Positions 10,759 through 19,269 of a stretch of DNA of 64,000 nt are shown piece by piece. The position numbers were made by a program, and so were the translations under genes. The stretch covers positions 7,287,001 through 7,351,000 of the forward strand of contig NZ_JAZHRR010000001.1 of the NCBI RefSeq assembly GCF_036924515.1. Direction: 5' to 3'. The stretch is from Bradyrhizobium sp. AZCC 1610. Its GTDB lineage: Bacteria; Pseudomonadota; Alphaproteobacteria; Rhizobiales; Xanthobacteraceae. The stretch's first letter is position 1; each line of letters begins with the position of its first letter. The notes below the pieces were generated by a model. That model was given only the letters and a program-made list of their open reading frames with translations. It made no database searches and was not told the DNA's origin.

Positions 10759-11358
10759 ATGCCTTTGCAATCGTCCGTGCGTGCGTTGAAGAAGCCTCGT
10801 CTCGATGATGAGGTCCGCTTCCTTCGTTCATGGATCGAAAAGCCGCTGCACATGGGCGCGGTGATGCCGTCGAGCAAATTGCTTGCCCGGACCATGGCGG
10901 AATATGTCGACGTCGAAGCGCAAGGGCCGGTCGTCGAACTTGGGCCCGGGACCGGTGCGATCACCAACGCGCTGATCGAACACGGCGTCGATCAAAAGCG
11001 GCTCGTGCTGGTCGAGTATAATCCGGGCTTCTGCGCACTGCTGCGCGACCGCTATCCGCAGGCCAAGGTGGTGCAGGGCGACGCCTACGCGCTACGCTCC
11101 TCGCTCAAGGACGTGCTGGACGCGCCGGCCTCGGCCGTGGTTTCCGGCCTGCCGCTGGTCACCAAACCGATGCTGACGCGCCTGAAACTGATCCGCGACG
11201 CCTTCGTGGCGCTCGCGCCCGGTGCCCCCTTCGTGCAATTCACCTATTCGGTCGCGCCGCCGATCCCGAAATCGCTGCCCGGCGTGTCCACAGAAGCCTC
11301 CGAGCGGATCTGGATGAACCTTCCGCCCGCCCGGGTCTGGGTGTATCGCAAGGGCTGA
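10759..11358 (+). CDS. pmtA: Phospholipid N-methyltransferase, PmtA type
   Basis: A 199-residue class I SAM-dependent methyltransferase. VVELGPGTGAITNALI is the SAM-binding glycine motif; the N-terminal FLRSWIEKPLHMGAVMPSS segment and GLPLVTKPM are characteristic of the Rhodobacter/Bradyrhizobium phosphatidylethanolamine N-methyltransferase family, which makes mono- to trimethylated PE for phosphatidylcholine synthesis at the inner membrane. As I recall, B. japonicum pmtA lies close to dnaKJ, as here. The exact methylation steps cannot be told from sequence because rhizobia often have several Pmt enzymes. Confidence 0.85.
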   Translation: MPLQSSVRALKKPRLDDEVRFLRSWIEKPLHMGAVMPSSKLLARTMAEYVDVEAQGPVVELGPGTGAITNALIEHGVDQKRLVLVEYNPGFCALLRDRYPQAKVVQGDAYALRSSLKDVLDAPASAVVSGLPLVTKPMLTRLKLIRDAFVALAPGAPFVQFTYSVAPPIPKSLPGVSTEASERIWMNLPPARVWVYRKG

Positions 11359-11362
11359 TATC

Positions 11363-11411
11363 GCGTATTCCGCAAAAGTGGATACCGGTTTTTGCGAATG
11401 GAATACGCGCA
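11363..11411. repeat. Dispersed palindromic repeat, diverged copy
   Basis: GCGTATTCCGCAAAAGTGG, a central ATACCGG, then the facing arm ending GGAATACGC. Layout and core (AAGTGG-ATACCGG) match the repeats at 2893-2950 and 23990-24047, but the arms have diverged. Confidence 0.65.
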
Positions 11412-11424
11412 ACTTATCAGTTAA

Positions 11425-11466
11425 GAGCATTTTTGTAGAAAAATGCTCGCCGCGTATTCGCGCGGC
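11425..11466 (+). terminator. Two adjacent perfect hairpins downstream of pmtA
   Basis: GAGCATTTTT-GTAG-AAAAATGCTC at 11425-11448 is a perfect 10-bp stem, followed at once by GCCGCG-loop-CGCGGC at 11449-11466. The first could end pmtA transcription in either direction (A/T-rich lower stem), or both could fold in the leader of the next gene. Confidence 0.5.
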
Positions 11467-11493
11467 GGTTCTGCTCCGAATACGAATTCAAAT

Positions 11494-12072
11494 ATGTCCG
11501 CGCTGAAAATCCTCGTGATTCCGGGATCGCTACGATCAGGCTCGCTCAATGCGAAGTTGGCCGCCGTTGCCGCGCATGCGCTGGCGCAGGAAGGCGCCGA
11601 AATCACCCGGATCTCGCTCGCTGATTTTCCGCTGCCGATCTATGACGGCGACCTGCAGGCGAAATCCGGCGTGCCGAAGCACGCGGTCAATTTGAAGCGC
11701 ATGATGACGGCCCATCATGGCGTGCTGATCGTGACGCCGGAGTACAATTCCTCGGTGCCGGCGCTGGTGAAAAACACCATCGACTGGGTGAGCCGGGTTC
11801 AGGATGTGCACGAGACCCGCGGGCAAGTATTTCGCGAGCGGGTGTTTGCAATTGCGTCGGCTTCCGGCGGGCGGCTCGGCGGCGCCCGCGCGCTTGCCGC
11901 GCTGCGGCTGATCCTCTCGGCCTGCCATGCCCAGGTAATCCCGAACCAGTTCGCGCTGTCGTTTGCCGACGATGCCTATGACGAGACGGACCGGCTGAAG
12001 AACTCCGCTGATGCCGAAGCGCTCAAAGCGCTGGTGCGGCAGTTGATCGACGTTTCCCAACGCATGATGTGA
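11494..12072 (+). CDS. NADPH-dependent FMN reductase family protein
   Basis: A 192-residue flavodoxin-fold reductase. LVIPGSLRSGSLNAKLA is the FMN-phosphate loop and VTPEYNSSVPALVKNTIDWVSR is the second signature of the ChrR/ArsH/azoreductase-like family (NAD(P)H:FMN or quinone reduction). The start is placed at MSALKI because the upstream ATG at 11443 lies inside a hairpin and has no ribosome site; no strong Shine-Dalgarno is seen for either. pyrF starts 6 bases after its stop, so the two are probably one transcript. Confidence 0.88.
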   Translation: MSALKILVIPGSLRSGSLNAKLAAVAAHALAQEGAEITRISLADFPLPIYDGDLQAKSGVPKHAVNLKRMMTAHHGVLIVTPEYNSSVPALVKNTIDWVSRVQDVHETRGQVFRERVFAIASASGGRLGGARALAALRLILSACHAQVIPNQFALSFADDAYDETDRLKNSADAEALKALVRQLIDVSQRMM

Positions 12073-12078
12073 GGTGAC

Positions 12079-12789
12079 ATGCAGCCAGCCGATATCGCGC
12101 CGAAGGACCGCCTGATCGTCGCGCTCGACCTGCCCGGGGTGGCCGAGGCGGAAGCGATGGTTGCGCGGCTCGGCGACAGCGTGAGCTTCTACAAGATCGG
12201 CTATCAACTGGCTTACGCCGGCGGATTGCCGCTGGCGCAGCAATTGGCCAAGTCCGGCAAGAAGGTTTTCGTCGATCTCAAGTTGCACGATATCAGCAAC
12301 ACGGTGGCGCGCGGCGTCGAGAGCGTGGCAAAGCTCGGCGCGACTTTCCTCACCGTGCATGCCTATCCGCAGACCATGAAGGCCGCGGTCGAGGCGCGCG
12401 CCGGATCGGGCCTGAAGATTCTCGCCGTCACCGTGCTGACTTCGTATGACGACGGCGATCTCCATGCCGCGGGCTATCGCCTCAACGTCTCGGATCTCGT
12501 CGAAGCGCGGGCGCAGCAGGCGCAGGTGCTCGGCGTCGACGGGCTCGTCAGCTCGCCGGAAGAGGCGGCGGCGCTGCGCAAGATCGTCGGTCACCAGATG
12601 AACCTGGTGACACCCGGCATCCGGCCTGCGGGAGCGGCGACCGGCGACCAGAAACGCATCATGACGCCGGAGCGCGCGATCGCCGCCGGCGCGGACTATC
12701 TGGTGGTCGGACGTCCGGTGACGGAAGCCGCCGATCCCAAGGCGGCGGCGGACGCCATTCAGGCGGAAATCAAGCAGGCGTTGGGCTAA
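12079..12789 (+). CDS. pyrF: Orotidine 5'-phosphate decarboxylase
   Basis: PyrF catalyses the last step of UMP synthesis, OMP to UMP. The 236 residues show [16 protein letters not shown] and the catalytic [10 protein letters not shown] (Lys-Asp pair), plus TPGIRP and [10 protein letters not shown] phosphate-binding loops. A GAGG sequence lies just before the ATG and the gene follows the FMN reductase by 6 bases. Confidence 0.97.
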   Translation: MQPADIAPKDRLIVALDLPGVAEAEAMVARLGDSVSFYKIGYQLAYAGGLPLAQQLAKSGKKVFVDLKLHDISNTVARGVESVAKLGATFLTVHAYPQTMKAAVEARAGSGLKILAVTVLTSYDDGDLHAAGYRLNVSDLVEARAQQAQVLGVDGLVSSPEEAAALRKIVGHQMNLVTPGIRPAGAATGDQKRIMTPERAIAAGADYLVVGRPVTEAADPKAAADAIQAEIKQALG

Positions 12790-12808
12790 AGAAAAAGGGA
12801 GAGCAAGA

Positions 12809-13111
12809 ATGCCAAAAGCATACTGGATCGGACGCGTCGACGTTCATAACGAGGACGGCTACAAACCCTATATCGCAGCCAACGCCGCGATCTTCTCGAA
12901 ATTCGGTGGGCGCTTCATCGTGCGCGGCGGCAAGTTCACCGCGGTCGAGGGCCAAAGCCGCTCGCGCAACGTCGTGATCGAGTTCCCCGATTACGAAACC
13001 GCGCTCGCCTGCTATCAGTCGCCCGAATACCAGGCCAATATCAAGGTGCGGCAGCCGCATTCGATCGCCGAACTCATCGTCATCGAAGGCTATGACGGCC
13101 CGCAGCCCTAA
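12809..13111 (+). CDS. DUF1330 family protein
   Basis: A 100-residue ferredoxin-like-fold (dimeric alpha/beta barrel) protein with the family pattern KAYWIGRVDVHN...YKPYIAANAAIFSKFGGRFIVRGG and VVIEFPDYETALACYQSPEYQ. Function is unknown; relatives are proposed to bind small molecules. It follows pyrF by 19 bases with GGGAG upstream, so it may share its transcript. Confidence 0.9.
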   Translation: MPKAYWIGRVDVHNEDGYKPYIAANAAIFSKFGGRFIVRGGKFTAVEGQSRSRNVVIEFPDYETALACYQSPEYQANIKVRQPHSIAELIVIEGYDGPQP

Positions 13112-13238
13112 GCGGAGGCTAGAAGCCGCGCTGTCGGGCCGGCTCGCGGAACCTCAGCATCAAGAAATATGTGCGAATGTTTCCGATCGTGCTTCGCCAA
13201 TTGGATCCGGTTGAAAAAACGAATAACTGACTGTCATT

Positions 13239-13264
13239 CCTGCAGTGAACGCCTGCAGTGAGCG
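13239..13264. repeat. 13-bp tandem repeat, two units
   Basis: CCTGCAGTGAACG then CCTGCAGTGAGCG, one mismatch. Each unit contains the palindrome CTGCAG. Position upstream of the RTX gene suggests a possible regulator site. Confidence 0.6.
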
Positions 13265-13360
13265 CGTGGCCTGCGGGCCATGTGTTCGCTAACGCGCATT
13301 TCTTTTGTCCCCAAATGGGGATTGCGACGCTGCCTCGTATTCATCCAAGGTTGCCTCCAT

Positions 13361-13411
13361 CGTACGGCACATCGATCGTACGGCACATCGATCGTGGAAA
13401 CCCACATCGAT
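13361..13411. repeat. 16-bp tandem repeat, two exact units plus a degenerate one
   Basis: CGTACGGCACATCGAT occurs twice head to tail (13361-13376, 13377-13392), followed by a related unit ending CCCACATCGAT at 13411. It lies 100-150 bases before the RTX start codon. Confidence 0.7.
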
Positions 13412-13510
13412 CGTGATGGAAGTCGAGCCAACACAAACACAAATCCGACGTGCATGACGGGCCGCAAGCCGACCCGCCTCGCGGAGGGCTATGCGTAAGG
13501 AGGTAGATTC

Positions 13511-14815
13511 ATGGCACTCATCAACGGAACGGCTGGCAACGACGTATTACCCGGCACGGACATGGACGATGAGATCAACGGTCTGCAAGGCAATGACACC
13601 ATAACCGCTTTGGCCGGCATGGACCTTGTCAATGGTGGCGCAGGTGATGACAATATCGATGGCGGCGCCGACGACGACATCCTGAACGGCAATGCCGGCA
13701 TCGATACCATCGTCGGCGGCGATGGCGATGACGAGATCAACGGCGGCGCGGGAGACGATTTGCTGTCTGGAAACGCCGGCCTCGACACGATCCACGGCGA
13801 CCAGGGCAACGACACTATCGACGGCGGAGCCGACAATGATGAACTCTTTGGCGACGCGGGTGACGACACCATCGTCGGCGGCGATGGCGATGACGAGATA
13901 AGCGGCGGAGCGGGTGTCGATATCCTCTCAGGTGAGGCCGGAAACGACACGATAAGCGGTAATGCCGGCGACGACACATTGGACGGCGGCGACGGCGATG
14001 ACACGCTCAACGGCAACGTTGGCGATGATACCCTGAACGGCGGTGCAGGAATGGACACGCTGAACGGCGGTCTCGACAACGACACGCTCAATGGCGGCGC
14101 GGATGACGATGTCCTGAACGGCGGTGTCGGCAACGATACGCTGAACGGCGATGACGGCGACGACACGCTCAATGGCGGCGCCGGTGACGATATCCTGAAC
14201 GGCGGCGCCGGCAACGACATCATGTTCGGCAACGCCGGCGATGACACCATGGACGGCGGTGACGGCGACGACGCGATGTCCGGCGGCGACGGCGCGGACG
14301 AACTCAGCGGTGGCGTCGGCGACGATCTGCTGGAGGGCGATGCCGGAGACGACACGCTCGCCGGCGGTGACGGTGTCGATTTGCTCAATGGCGGCGACGG
14401 CGCCGATATACTCTCAGGCGACGCAGGCAACGACGTCCTGAACGGCGGCGCGGGCGACGACGAGTTGGACGGCGGCAACGGTGCCGACGAACTTAACGGC
14501 GGTCTCGGCGACGATGTGCAGACAGGCGGTGCAGGCACCGACATGCACAATTTCGGCGACAACACTGCTACCAACTTCGGCGACGATGAAGTCACCGACC
14601 TGAGCTTTGCCGACGGCGATGAAGTTAACGTCGACGCCGATCCGGCGTTCGATCCGACCACCATCGTGGTGGTCGACGACGGCGCCGACACGACGCTCGA
14701 CTTCGGCTTCGGCACCATCACGCTCGATGGCGTTACCGGTGGCGTCGGAACGGAATTCGAGTCGATCGACGACATCAACACTGCCGCAGGTTATACGGCG
14801 ATCGAAGTCGCCTAA
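13511..14815 (+). CDS. RTX-type calcium-binding repeat protein, predicted type I secreted
   Basis: The 434 residues are almost wholly RTX nonapeptides (GGxGxDxLx: GGAGDDILNGGAGNDIMFG and many more), about residues 5-350, forming a predicted calcium-stabilised parallel beta-roll. The last ~90 residues lack repeats and would hold the secretion signal. No enzymatic or adhesin domain is present, and the protein is extremely acidic. Its DNA repeats mirror the protein repeats. The exporter and adaptor genes directly downstream make it the likely substrate of that type I system. Function could be matrix, surface layer or calcium binding; this is inference. Strong AAGGAGG 6 bases before the ATG. Confidence 0.9.
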   Translation: MALINGTAGNDVLPGTDMDDEINGLQGNDTITALAGMDLVNGGAGDDNIDGGADDDILNGNAGIDTIVGGDGDDEINGGAGDDLLSGNAGLDTIHGDQGNDTIDGGADNDELFGDAGDDTIVGGDGDDEISGGAGVDILSGEAGNDTISGNAGDDTLDGGDGDDTLNGNVGDDTLNGGAGMDTLNGGLDNDTLNGGADDDVLNGGVGNDTLNGDDGDDTLNGGAGDDILNGGAGNDIMFGNAGDDTMDGGDGDDAMSGGDGADELSGGVGDDLLEGDAGDDTLAGGDGVDLLNGGDGADILSGDAGNDVLNGGAGDDELDGGNGADELNGGLGDDVQTGGAGTDMHNFGDNTATNFGDDEVTDLSFADGDEVNVDADPAFDPTTIVVVDDGADTTLDFGFGTITLDGVTGGVGTEFESIDDINTAAGYTAIEVA

Positions 14816-14827
14816 CTCCCACTTCGG

Positions 14828-14851
14828 CGGGGCGGCTGCCGGGCCGCCCCG
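14828..14851 (+). terminator. GC-rich hairpin after the RTX gene
   Basis: CGGGGCGGC-TGCCGG-GCCGCCCCG is a perfect 9-bp stem 13 bases after the stop codon. The following sequence has few T residues, so it may act as a partial terminator or as an mRNA-stabilising end that lets the RTX mRNA accumulate above the exporter mRNA. Confidence 0.5.
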
Positions 14852-14895
14852 TCCTGCCTTCTGCTGTACTCAGTTAGTGATAGTGCCGGCCGCTC

Positions 14896-16674
14896 ATGTA
14901 TTCGCGTAATCGTGGTGAAATAACAGCGTCTGGTCGACGGTCGCTGCTTGGATTGCTTCCGGGACGATCCGCGTTGGTGTGGATCGTCGCCTTTAGCGTG
15001 TCGATCAACGTGCTGCTTCTGGTCTTGCCCTTCTATTCCATTGAAGTGTTCGATCGGGTACTCAGCAGCGGCAGCGTCGAAACCCTTGTCGGCCTCACCA
15101 TCATTGCTGTAATGGCCCTTGCCTTCAGCGCTGCGTTCGAAACCCTGCGCAGCCGGCTGCTCAGCCGCTTCGCAGTCAGATTCGAGCGGTACCTCGTTCC
15201 CATCGTGCTTGAAAGCACGATCGTTGATGCCGCCAATCATGGCGACGGCAGGACGCACGATCTTGCGAAGGTGCGCGAGTTGAGGACGTTCCTCTCCAGC
15301 GCGACTGTTGCAGCGTTGCTCGATGCTCCCTTTCTTCCGGGATTTATTCTCATTCTCTTCTTCCTGCACCCCTGGTACGGCGTGATTGCTTTGATCGGAA
15401 CGGCAATCCTGCTTACCATGGGCATCGCGAGTCGCTGGATCGCCCGGGCCGAAATCGCGCAGGCGTACCAGGCCGCACAAAAGACCCAGGCTACCCTTGA
15501 CGGAATCGTCCGACATTCCAGCCTGGTGCGCGCTATGGGCTGGACCAGAGGTGCGATCCGCGAGTTCATGGACCTCAACGACCAGGCCTTGTCGCCTGTG
15601 GTTCGAGCAAGCGAACGCGTGTATGTCATCGGCGCGGTGGCCCGCATGGTAAGAACGATATTGCAGGTTGCCGCGATCGCCGCAGGTGCCTGGCTCGTGC
15701 TTCAGAATGAAGTGCTGGCGGGCAGTTTGATTGCGAGCTCGATCCTGATCGCCCGCACACTGCAGCCGATGGAGGGTCTGATCTCGGCGTGGCGCGCCCT
15801 TGCATCCGCGCACGAGGCCTGGCAGCAAGTTCAGGCGGCCGCAGCTCCGATGCTTGTTCGAGAGCGGCGTACGCTGCTGCCGTCCCCATCCGGCAGGATT
15901 GAAGTGATGCGGGTGACTTATCGGATGGCCACGGCGCAGCGCCCGATCCTCGCAGGCATCACGTTCGGATGCCTGCCCTCCAGGATTATTGTCGTTATCG
16001 GCCCGACCGGCGCTGGAAAATCGACCTTGCTGCGCCTGATGGCGGGGCTGGAACGACCGAGTGCCGGCACGATCCGGCTGGACGGCGCAGCGCTGCATGA
16101 CTGGGACCCCGATCAACTTGGGCAGTTTGTCGGCTATCTTCCTCAGGAAGTGCAGCTTCTGGGCGGCACCGTGGCCGAAGCCATCGCCGGCTTTGACGAA
16201 CATGCGCGGGACGAGGACATCGTTGCTGCGGCCAAGCTCGCGCAGGCGCATGAGATGATCCTGTCTCTGCCAGCCGGCTACCAGACCGAAATAGGGCGCG
16301 ATGGCAACAGGCTTTCCGGTGGACAGCGCCAGCGTATTGGTCTTGCCCGTGCGTTATTTGGCAACCGCAAATTGATCCTGCTGGATGAGCCGAATGCCAA
16401 TCTCGACCCGGACGGCGAGCAAGCGCTGTGCTCCGCCATCGAGCTGGCGAAAGCGCGTGGCGCGACGCTGATGATTGTCACCCATCGGCCCCGACTATTG
16501 ACCATTGCCGACGTAGTGCTTTTTTTGAGGGATGGCGCGCAGCTCGCTTTCGGGCCGCCTGCTGAAGTTCTTCGCCTGTCTGGCACTTCATCCGTTTCAT
16601 CCGTCCCGAAGCCGCATGTCGTCCGGCATACTACGGAACCTCAGAAATTGACCGTGGGGGGAACTGGCCGATGA
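14896..16674 (+). CDS. Type I secretion ABC transporter (PrtD/HlyB-like permease-ATPase)
   Basis: A 592-residue exporter half-transporter. Residues ~25-300 form the membrane domain (helices around 28-48, 64-82, 136-175, 255-290); the ATPase domain has Walker A GPTGAGKST (369-377), LSGGQ signature (473-477), Walker B LILLDEP (493-499) and a THRP H-loop. No N-terminal C39-like domain is present, which places it with PrtD/AprD rather than HlyB. It should power export of the upstream RTX protein across both membranes with an adaptor and a TolC-type porin; no TolC gene is in the cluster. ATGA overlap with the next gene. Confidence 0.92.
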   Translation: MYSRNRGEITASGRRSLLGLLPGRSALVWIVAFSVSINVLLLVLPFYSIEVFDRVLSSGSVETLVGLTIIAVMALAFSAAFETLRSRLLSRFAVRFERYLVPIVLESTIVDAANHGDGRTHDLAKVRELRTFLSSATVAALLDAPFLPGFILILFFLHPWYGVIALIGTAILLTMGIASRWIARAEIAQAYQAAQKTQATLDGIVRHSSLVRAMGWTRGAIREFMDLNDQALSPVVRASERVYVIGAVARMVRTILQVAAIAAGAWLVLQNEVLAGSLIASSILIARTLQPMEGLISAWRALASAHEAWQQVQAAAAPMLVRERRTLLPSPSGRIEVMRVTYRMATAQRPILAGITFGCLPSRIIVVIGPTGAGKSTLLRLMAGLERPSAGTIRLDGAALHDWDPDQLGQFVGYLPQEVQLLGGTVAEAIAGFDEHARDEDIVAAAKLAQAHEMILSLPAGYQTEIGRDGNRLSGGQRQRIGLARALFGNRKLILLDEPNANLDPDGEQALCSAIELAKARGATLMIVTHRPRLLTIADVVLFLRDGAQLAFGPPAEVLRLSGTSSVSSVPKPHVVRHTTEPQKLTVGGTGR

Positions 16675-17992
16675 CCCAAGGTCCGGATTCCCGCAAGGAA
16701 CGACCGCGATCCGATATGCGGCGGATCATCGTATGGGGATGTGTATTGCTCATTCTGCAATTTTGCGGTTTCGGCGTGTGGGCCACGACGGTTCCGCTTC
16801 GCGGCGCGGTTGTGGCACCAGGTGTCATAAAGGTCCATTCGAAGCGCAAGGCAGTCCAGCATCTCGAGGGAGGGATAATAAAGTCGATTTACGTCAGGGA
16901 AAACGATCAGGTCGAGACCGGTCAGTTGATCGCGCGGCTGGACACCACGCAGATCGAAGCAACCCTCGGCTCGCTCGTGACAAAATATTTTGCGGATCTT
17001 GCGATGGAGGCGCGGCTGGCGGCGCGGAACAGACCCGCGCCGAATCGATTTTGTTTCCCGACGAACTGAAGAAGAACGAGAGCCATGCGTCCGCGCGGAT
17101 TGCCATGCAATCTCAGGAAGCCGAGTTTGCAGCGCGACTGGCCGCGATCGGGAATGAGCGCAGGATGATCGATCAGCAGATGCTGCAATTGACGGACTCG
17201 ATCCGAGGCCTCGAAAGCAACACCAAAGGTGTCGAGCAACAACTCAAGTTATTGCAGGAAGAGATAGCTGATACGAGCTACCTCCTGGCAAAGGGCCTCG
17301 CCCGAAAGCCACGCTTGTTGGCCTTGAAGCGAGCCGAAGCCGAGGCCAGCGGACAGATTGCCCGCAACTCGTCATCGGCGGCGGAGATGAGAGGCAAAAT
17401 GGCGGAGCTGGAGGACAGGCGTCGACAGCTCGGCTTCAATCAGAATCAGGAAATCGCGAAGCAGCGGCATGCGACGAGCGAAGAGATTGGCGATCTTCGT
17501 CATCGAATTGCCGCGTTGCGCGATCAGCTTGGCCGGTCTGAATTGCGCGCCCCAGAGAGTGGAAAGATCGTCGGCCTCAACAGCAGAGATCTCAGCGCCG
17601 TGCTTGCACCCCGCGAAACCCTCCTGGAAATCGTTCCGACGGAAGATCGGCTTGTCATCGAGGCAGCTTTGAAACCAATGGATCGGGAAGAAGTTCATGC
17701 CGGACAGACCGCGCGCGTGCGTGTTCACGCGCTGAATATTCGTCGGCGGCCCATGCTCGATGGAAAAGTCATCGCCGTGGCGGGAGATGCACTGACCGAC
17801 GCCAAGACTGGCGTTACGTCTTACATGGCGGAAGTGGAGCTCGATATCGACTCGCCGACTTCCTCGTATGTCTCATCATTGCTGCCCGGAATGCCCGTTG
17901 AAATATTTGTTGAAACGGGAGAACGAACTTTTGCGCAATATTTATTGCAGCCGATGGAACTTCGCATCAACCGCGCGTTTAGGGAGCACTAA
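16671..17992 (+). pseudogene. HlyD-family type I secretion adaptor, frameshifted
   Basis: Two frames together give a complete membrane-fusion protein. The first (16671 to a stop at 17069) carries the inner-membrane anchor (RRIIVWGCVLLILQFCGFGVW) and VAPGVIKVHSKRKAVQHLEGG, the HlyD/PrtE signature; the second, one base back, runs through the coiled coils (ILFPDELKKNES...), the lipoyl half RSELRAPESGKIVGLN and the beta domain to 17992. Similarity changes frame near 17018-17030, where GCG and GCG share one base, implying one lost base. No slippery heptamer is seen, so this is either a real lesion disabling the exporter or a sequencing error. It overlaps the ABC gene by 4 bases. Confidence 0.85.
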
Positions 17993-18036
17993 GTTGTCGG
18001 CAGAGGTCCGCCGGGATACCATTGCGGGAGGCGCCC

Positions 18037-19269
18037 GTGCATGAGAGCAGCAAAGCATTGCCTTTCAGGCAGAGTCGATTTCGCGTCAATCACGCTGAGC
18101 GCGGCGAACCTTTTCAGAACGCCGACGAGCCGCAGATAGGACAGCCTACGGAGCAAGGTCCAAACCAGAGTGCGATGGAGTATTTTGGCAAGGCTGTTGC
18201 CGAGCTTTTCGATTGCAGTAGTTGCTACGTCGCGGTCATGTCGCGCACGAGCGGGTCGGAGCTTCAAGAGGTCCGGATCGGACACGCCACAATCGATCCG
18301 TCGTGCACCATGACCGTCGCGCGAATTGCCCGCAAGGGCGCTGGAGCAGATTGCGCTCTCCTCGAACCGGTCAACGCGCGCACCGCTTTTGTGCGGAAAT
18401 TGATCGGCTCCGAGCCGGGAACGAACAGTCATTCCGTGATAGGCAGGTTTGCCTCTCGCGACAGGTCGACCGTGGTGTTTGTGGCGGGATGGCGGCAGGC
18501 TGCGCTCGCCCGGGCTGAAATTCCCTGTCTCGCGCGCGCGGTGCGCACGGTTTGGGAGACGGCGCATTCCCTTGCGCAGCGGTCACCTGTTCAACATCCA
18601 GACGCAGCAATCTGGCTGGAGAAACTGGCTTTTCCTGCTCTCATCGTGGACGAAGATCTGCATATTCACGATGTCAATCGCGACGGACGAGTGCTGCTGG
18701 CAAAAAGCGAACTTCTCAAGGTGGATGGTGGCAGGCTGGCGGGGTCTAGTGGACCGATAACCGAGGGTTTGCGGGAGGCAATCCGGGAGGCGTTGATGCC
18801 GCGGCCCGGTCAGGTCTGGCTGAACACAACTGTGCCTCTCTCGACCGAGCGCCAGCAGTTTGCCTTTGCCAAGATCGGGGCCGTGCCAGTGCATGGCGGC
18901 GCGGGGAAAGCGTTGGTCATCGTGCCGCAATTCGATGAAGTGCTGGGGGCAAACCGTATTGCATCCGCCTTCAGCTTGAACTGGGCCGAGGAGAGAATCA
19001 TCGCCCGGATTCTTCAATTCCAAAGTCCGCGCGATATCGGCGCCGATCTGCGGTTGACCGAGGCAACCGTAAGAACCTACACCAAGCGCATCATGCTCAA
19101 ATTGGGCATTAATCGGCAGGCCGAGTTCTTTCTGCTCTATCATCTCACGCAATCCCCGTTCGGCGCCGGCGGTCGCGAGAAGGCCGTCGGTCCGGTGTCA
19201 TCGGATTGCCGGTTGAACGGCGACAGTGAGCTGGACCTTGATACGGCCGGCAAGCGGCCACCGACCTGA
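18037..19269 (+). CDS. LuxR-type helix-turn-helix regulator
   Basis: About 410 residues. The C-terminal region FSLNWAEERIIARILQF...DIGADLRLTEATVRTYTKRIMLKLGINRQAEF is a LuxR/FixJ-type HTH, with the usual LT.AE opening, TVR and KLG positions. The N-terminal 330 residues resemble a PAS-like sensor arrangement (AFPALIVDEDLHIHDVN) but show no response-regulator receiver or acyl-homoserine-lactone domain. I place the start at GTG 18037, which has GGGAGG 5 bases upstream; an in-frame TTG at 18022 is possible. Its stop overlaps the M23 gene start (TGATG). It is the likely regulator of the RTX cluster. Confidence 0.8.
   Translation: MHESSKALPFRQSRFRVNHAERGEPFQNADEPQIGQPTEQGPNQSAMEYFGKAVAELFDCSSCYVAVMSRTSGSELQEVRIGHATIDPSCTMTVARIARKGAGADCALLEPVNARTAFVRKLIGSEPGTNSHSVIGRFASRDRSTVVFVAGWRQAALARAEIPCLARAVRTVWETAHSLAQRSPVQHPDAAIWLEKLAFPALIVDEDLHIHDVNRDGRVLLAKSELLKVDGGRLAGSSGPITEGLREAIREALMPRPGQVWLNTTVPLSTERQQFAFAKIGAVPVHGGAGKALVIVPQFDEVLGANRIASAFSLNWAEERIIARILQFQSPRDIGADLRLTEATVRTYTKRIMLKLGINRQAEFFLLYHLTQSPFGAGGREKAVGPVSSDCRLNGDSELDLDTAGKRPPT

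Larger units (their letters stand above)
13112..13510. other. 399-base intergenic region before the RTX gene
   Basis: No gene is supported. It holds a 13-bp tandem pair (13239-13264) and a 16-bp tandem pair with a degenerate third unit (13361-13411), and ends with a strong AAGGAGG Shine-Dalgarno (13498-13504) for the RTX gene. The repeats look like regulator-binding arrays for the cluster that follows. Confidence 0.65.

Noticed and set aside
11443..11493. Earlier ATG start for the FMN reductase
   Set aside because: The ATG lies in a perfect hairpin without a ribosome site and adds residues absent from the family.
13489..14781. 430-codon open frame on the minus strand opposite the RTX gene, rich in Ser and Pro
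   Set aside because: It is the mirror of the repetitive GGxGxD coding strand; the plus strand has the Shine-Dalgarno, RTX motifs and exporter context.
17018..17069. Programmed -1 frameshift in hlyD
   Set aside because: No X-XXY-YYZ slippery heptamer or stem-loop at the frame change; a one-base loss fits better.
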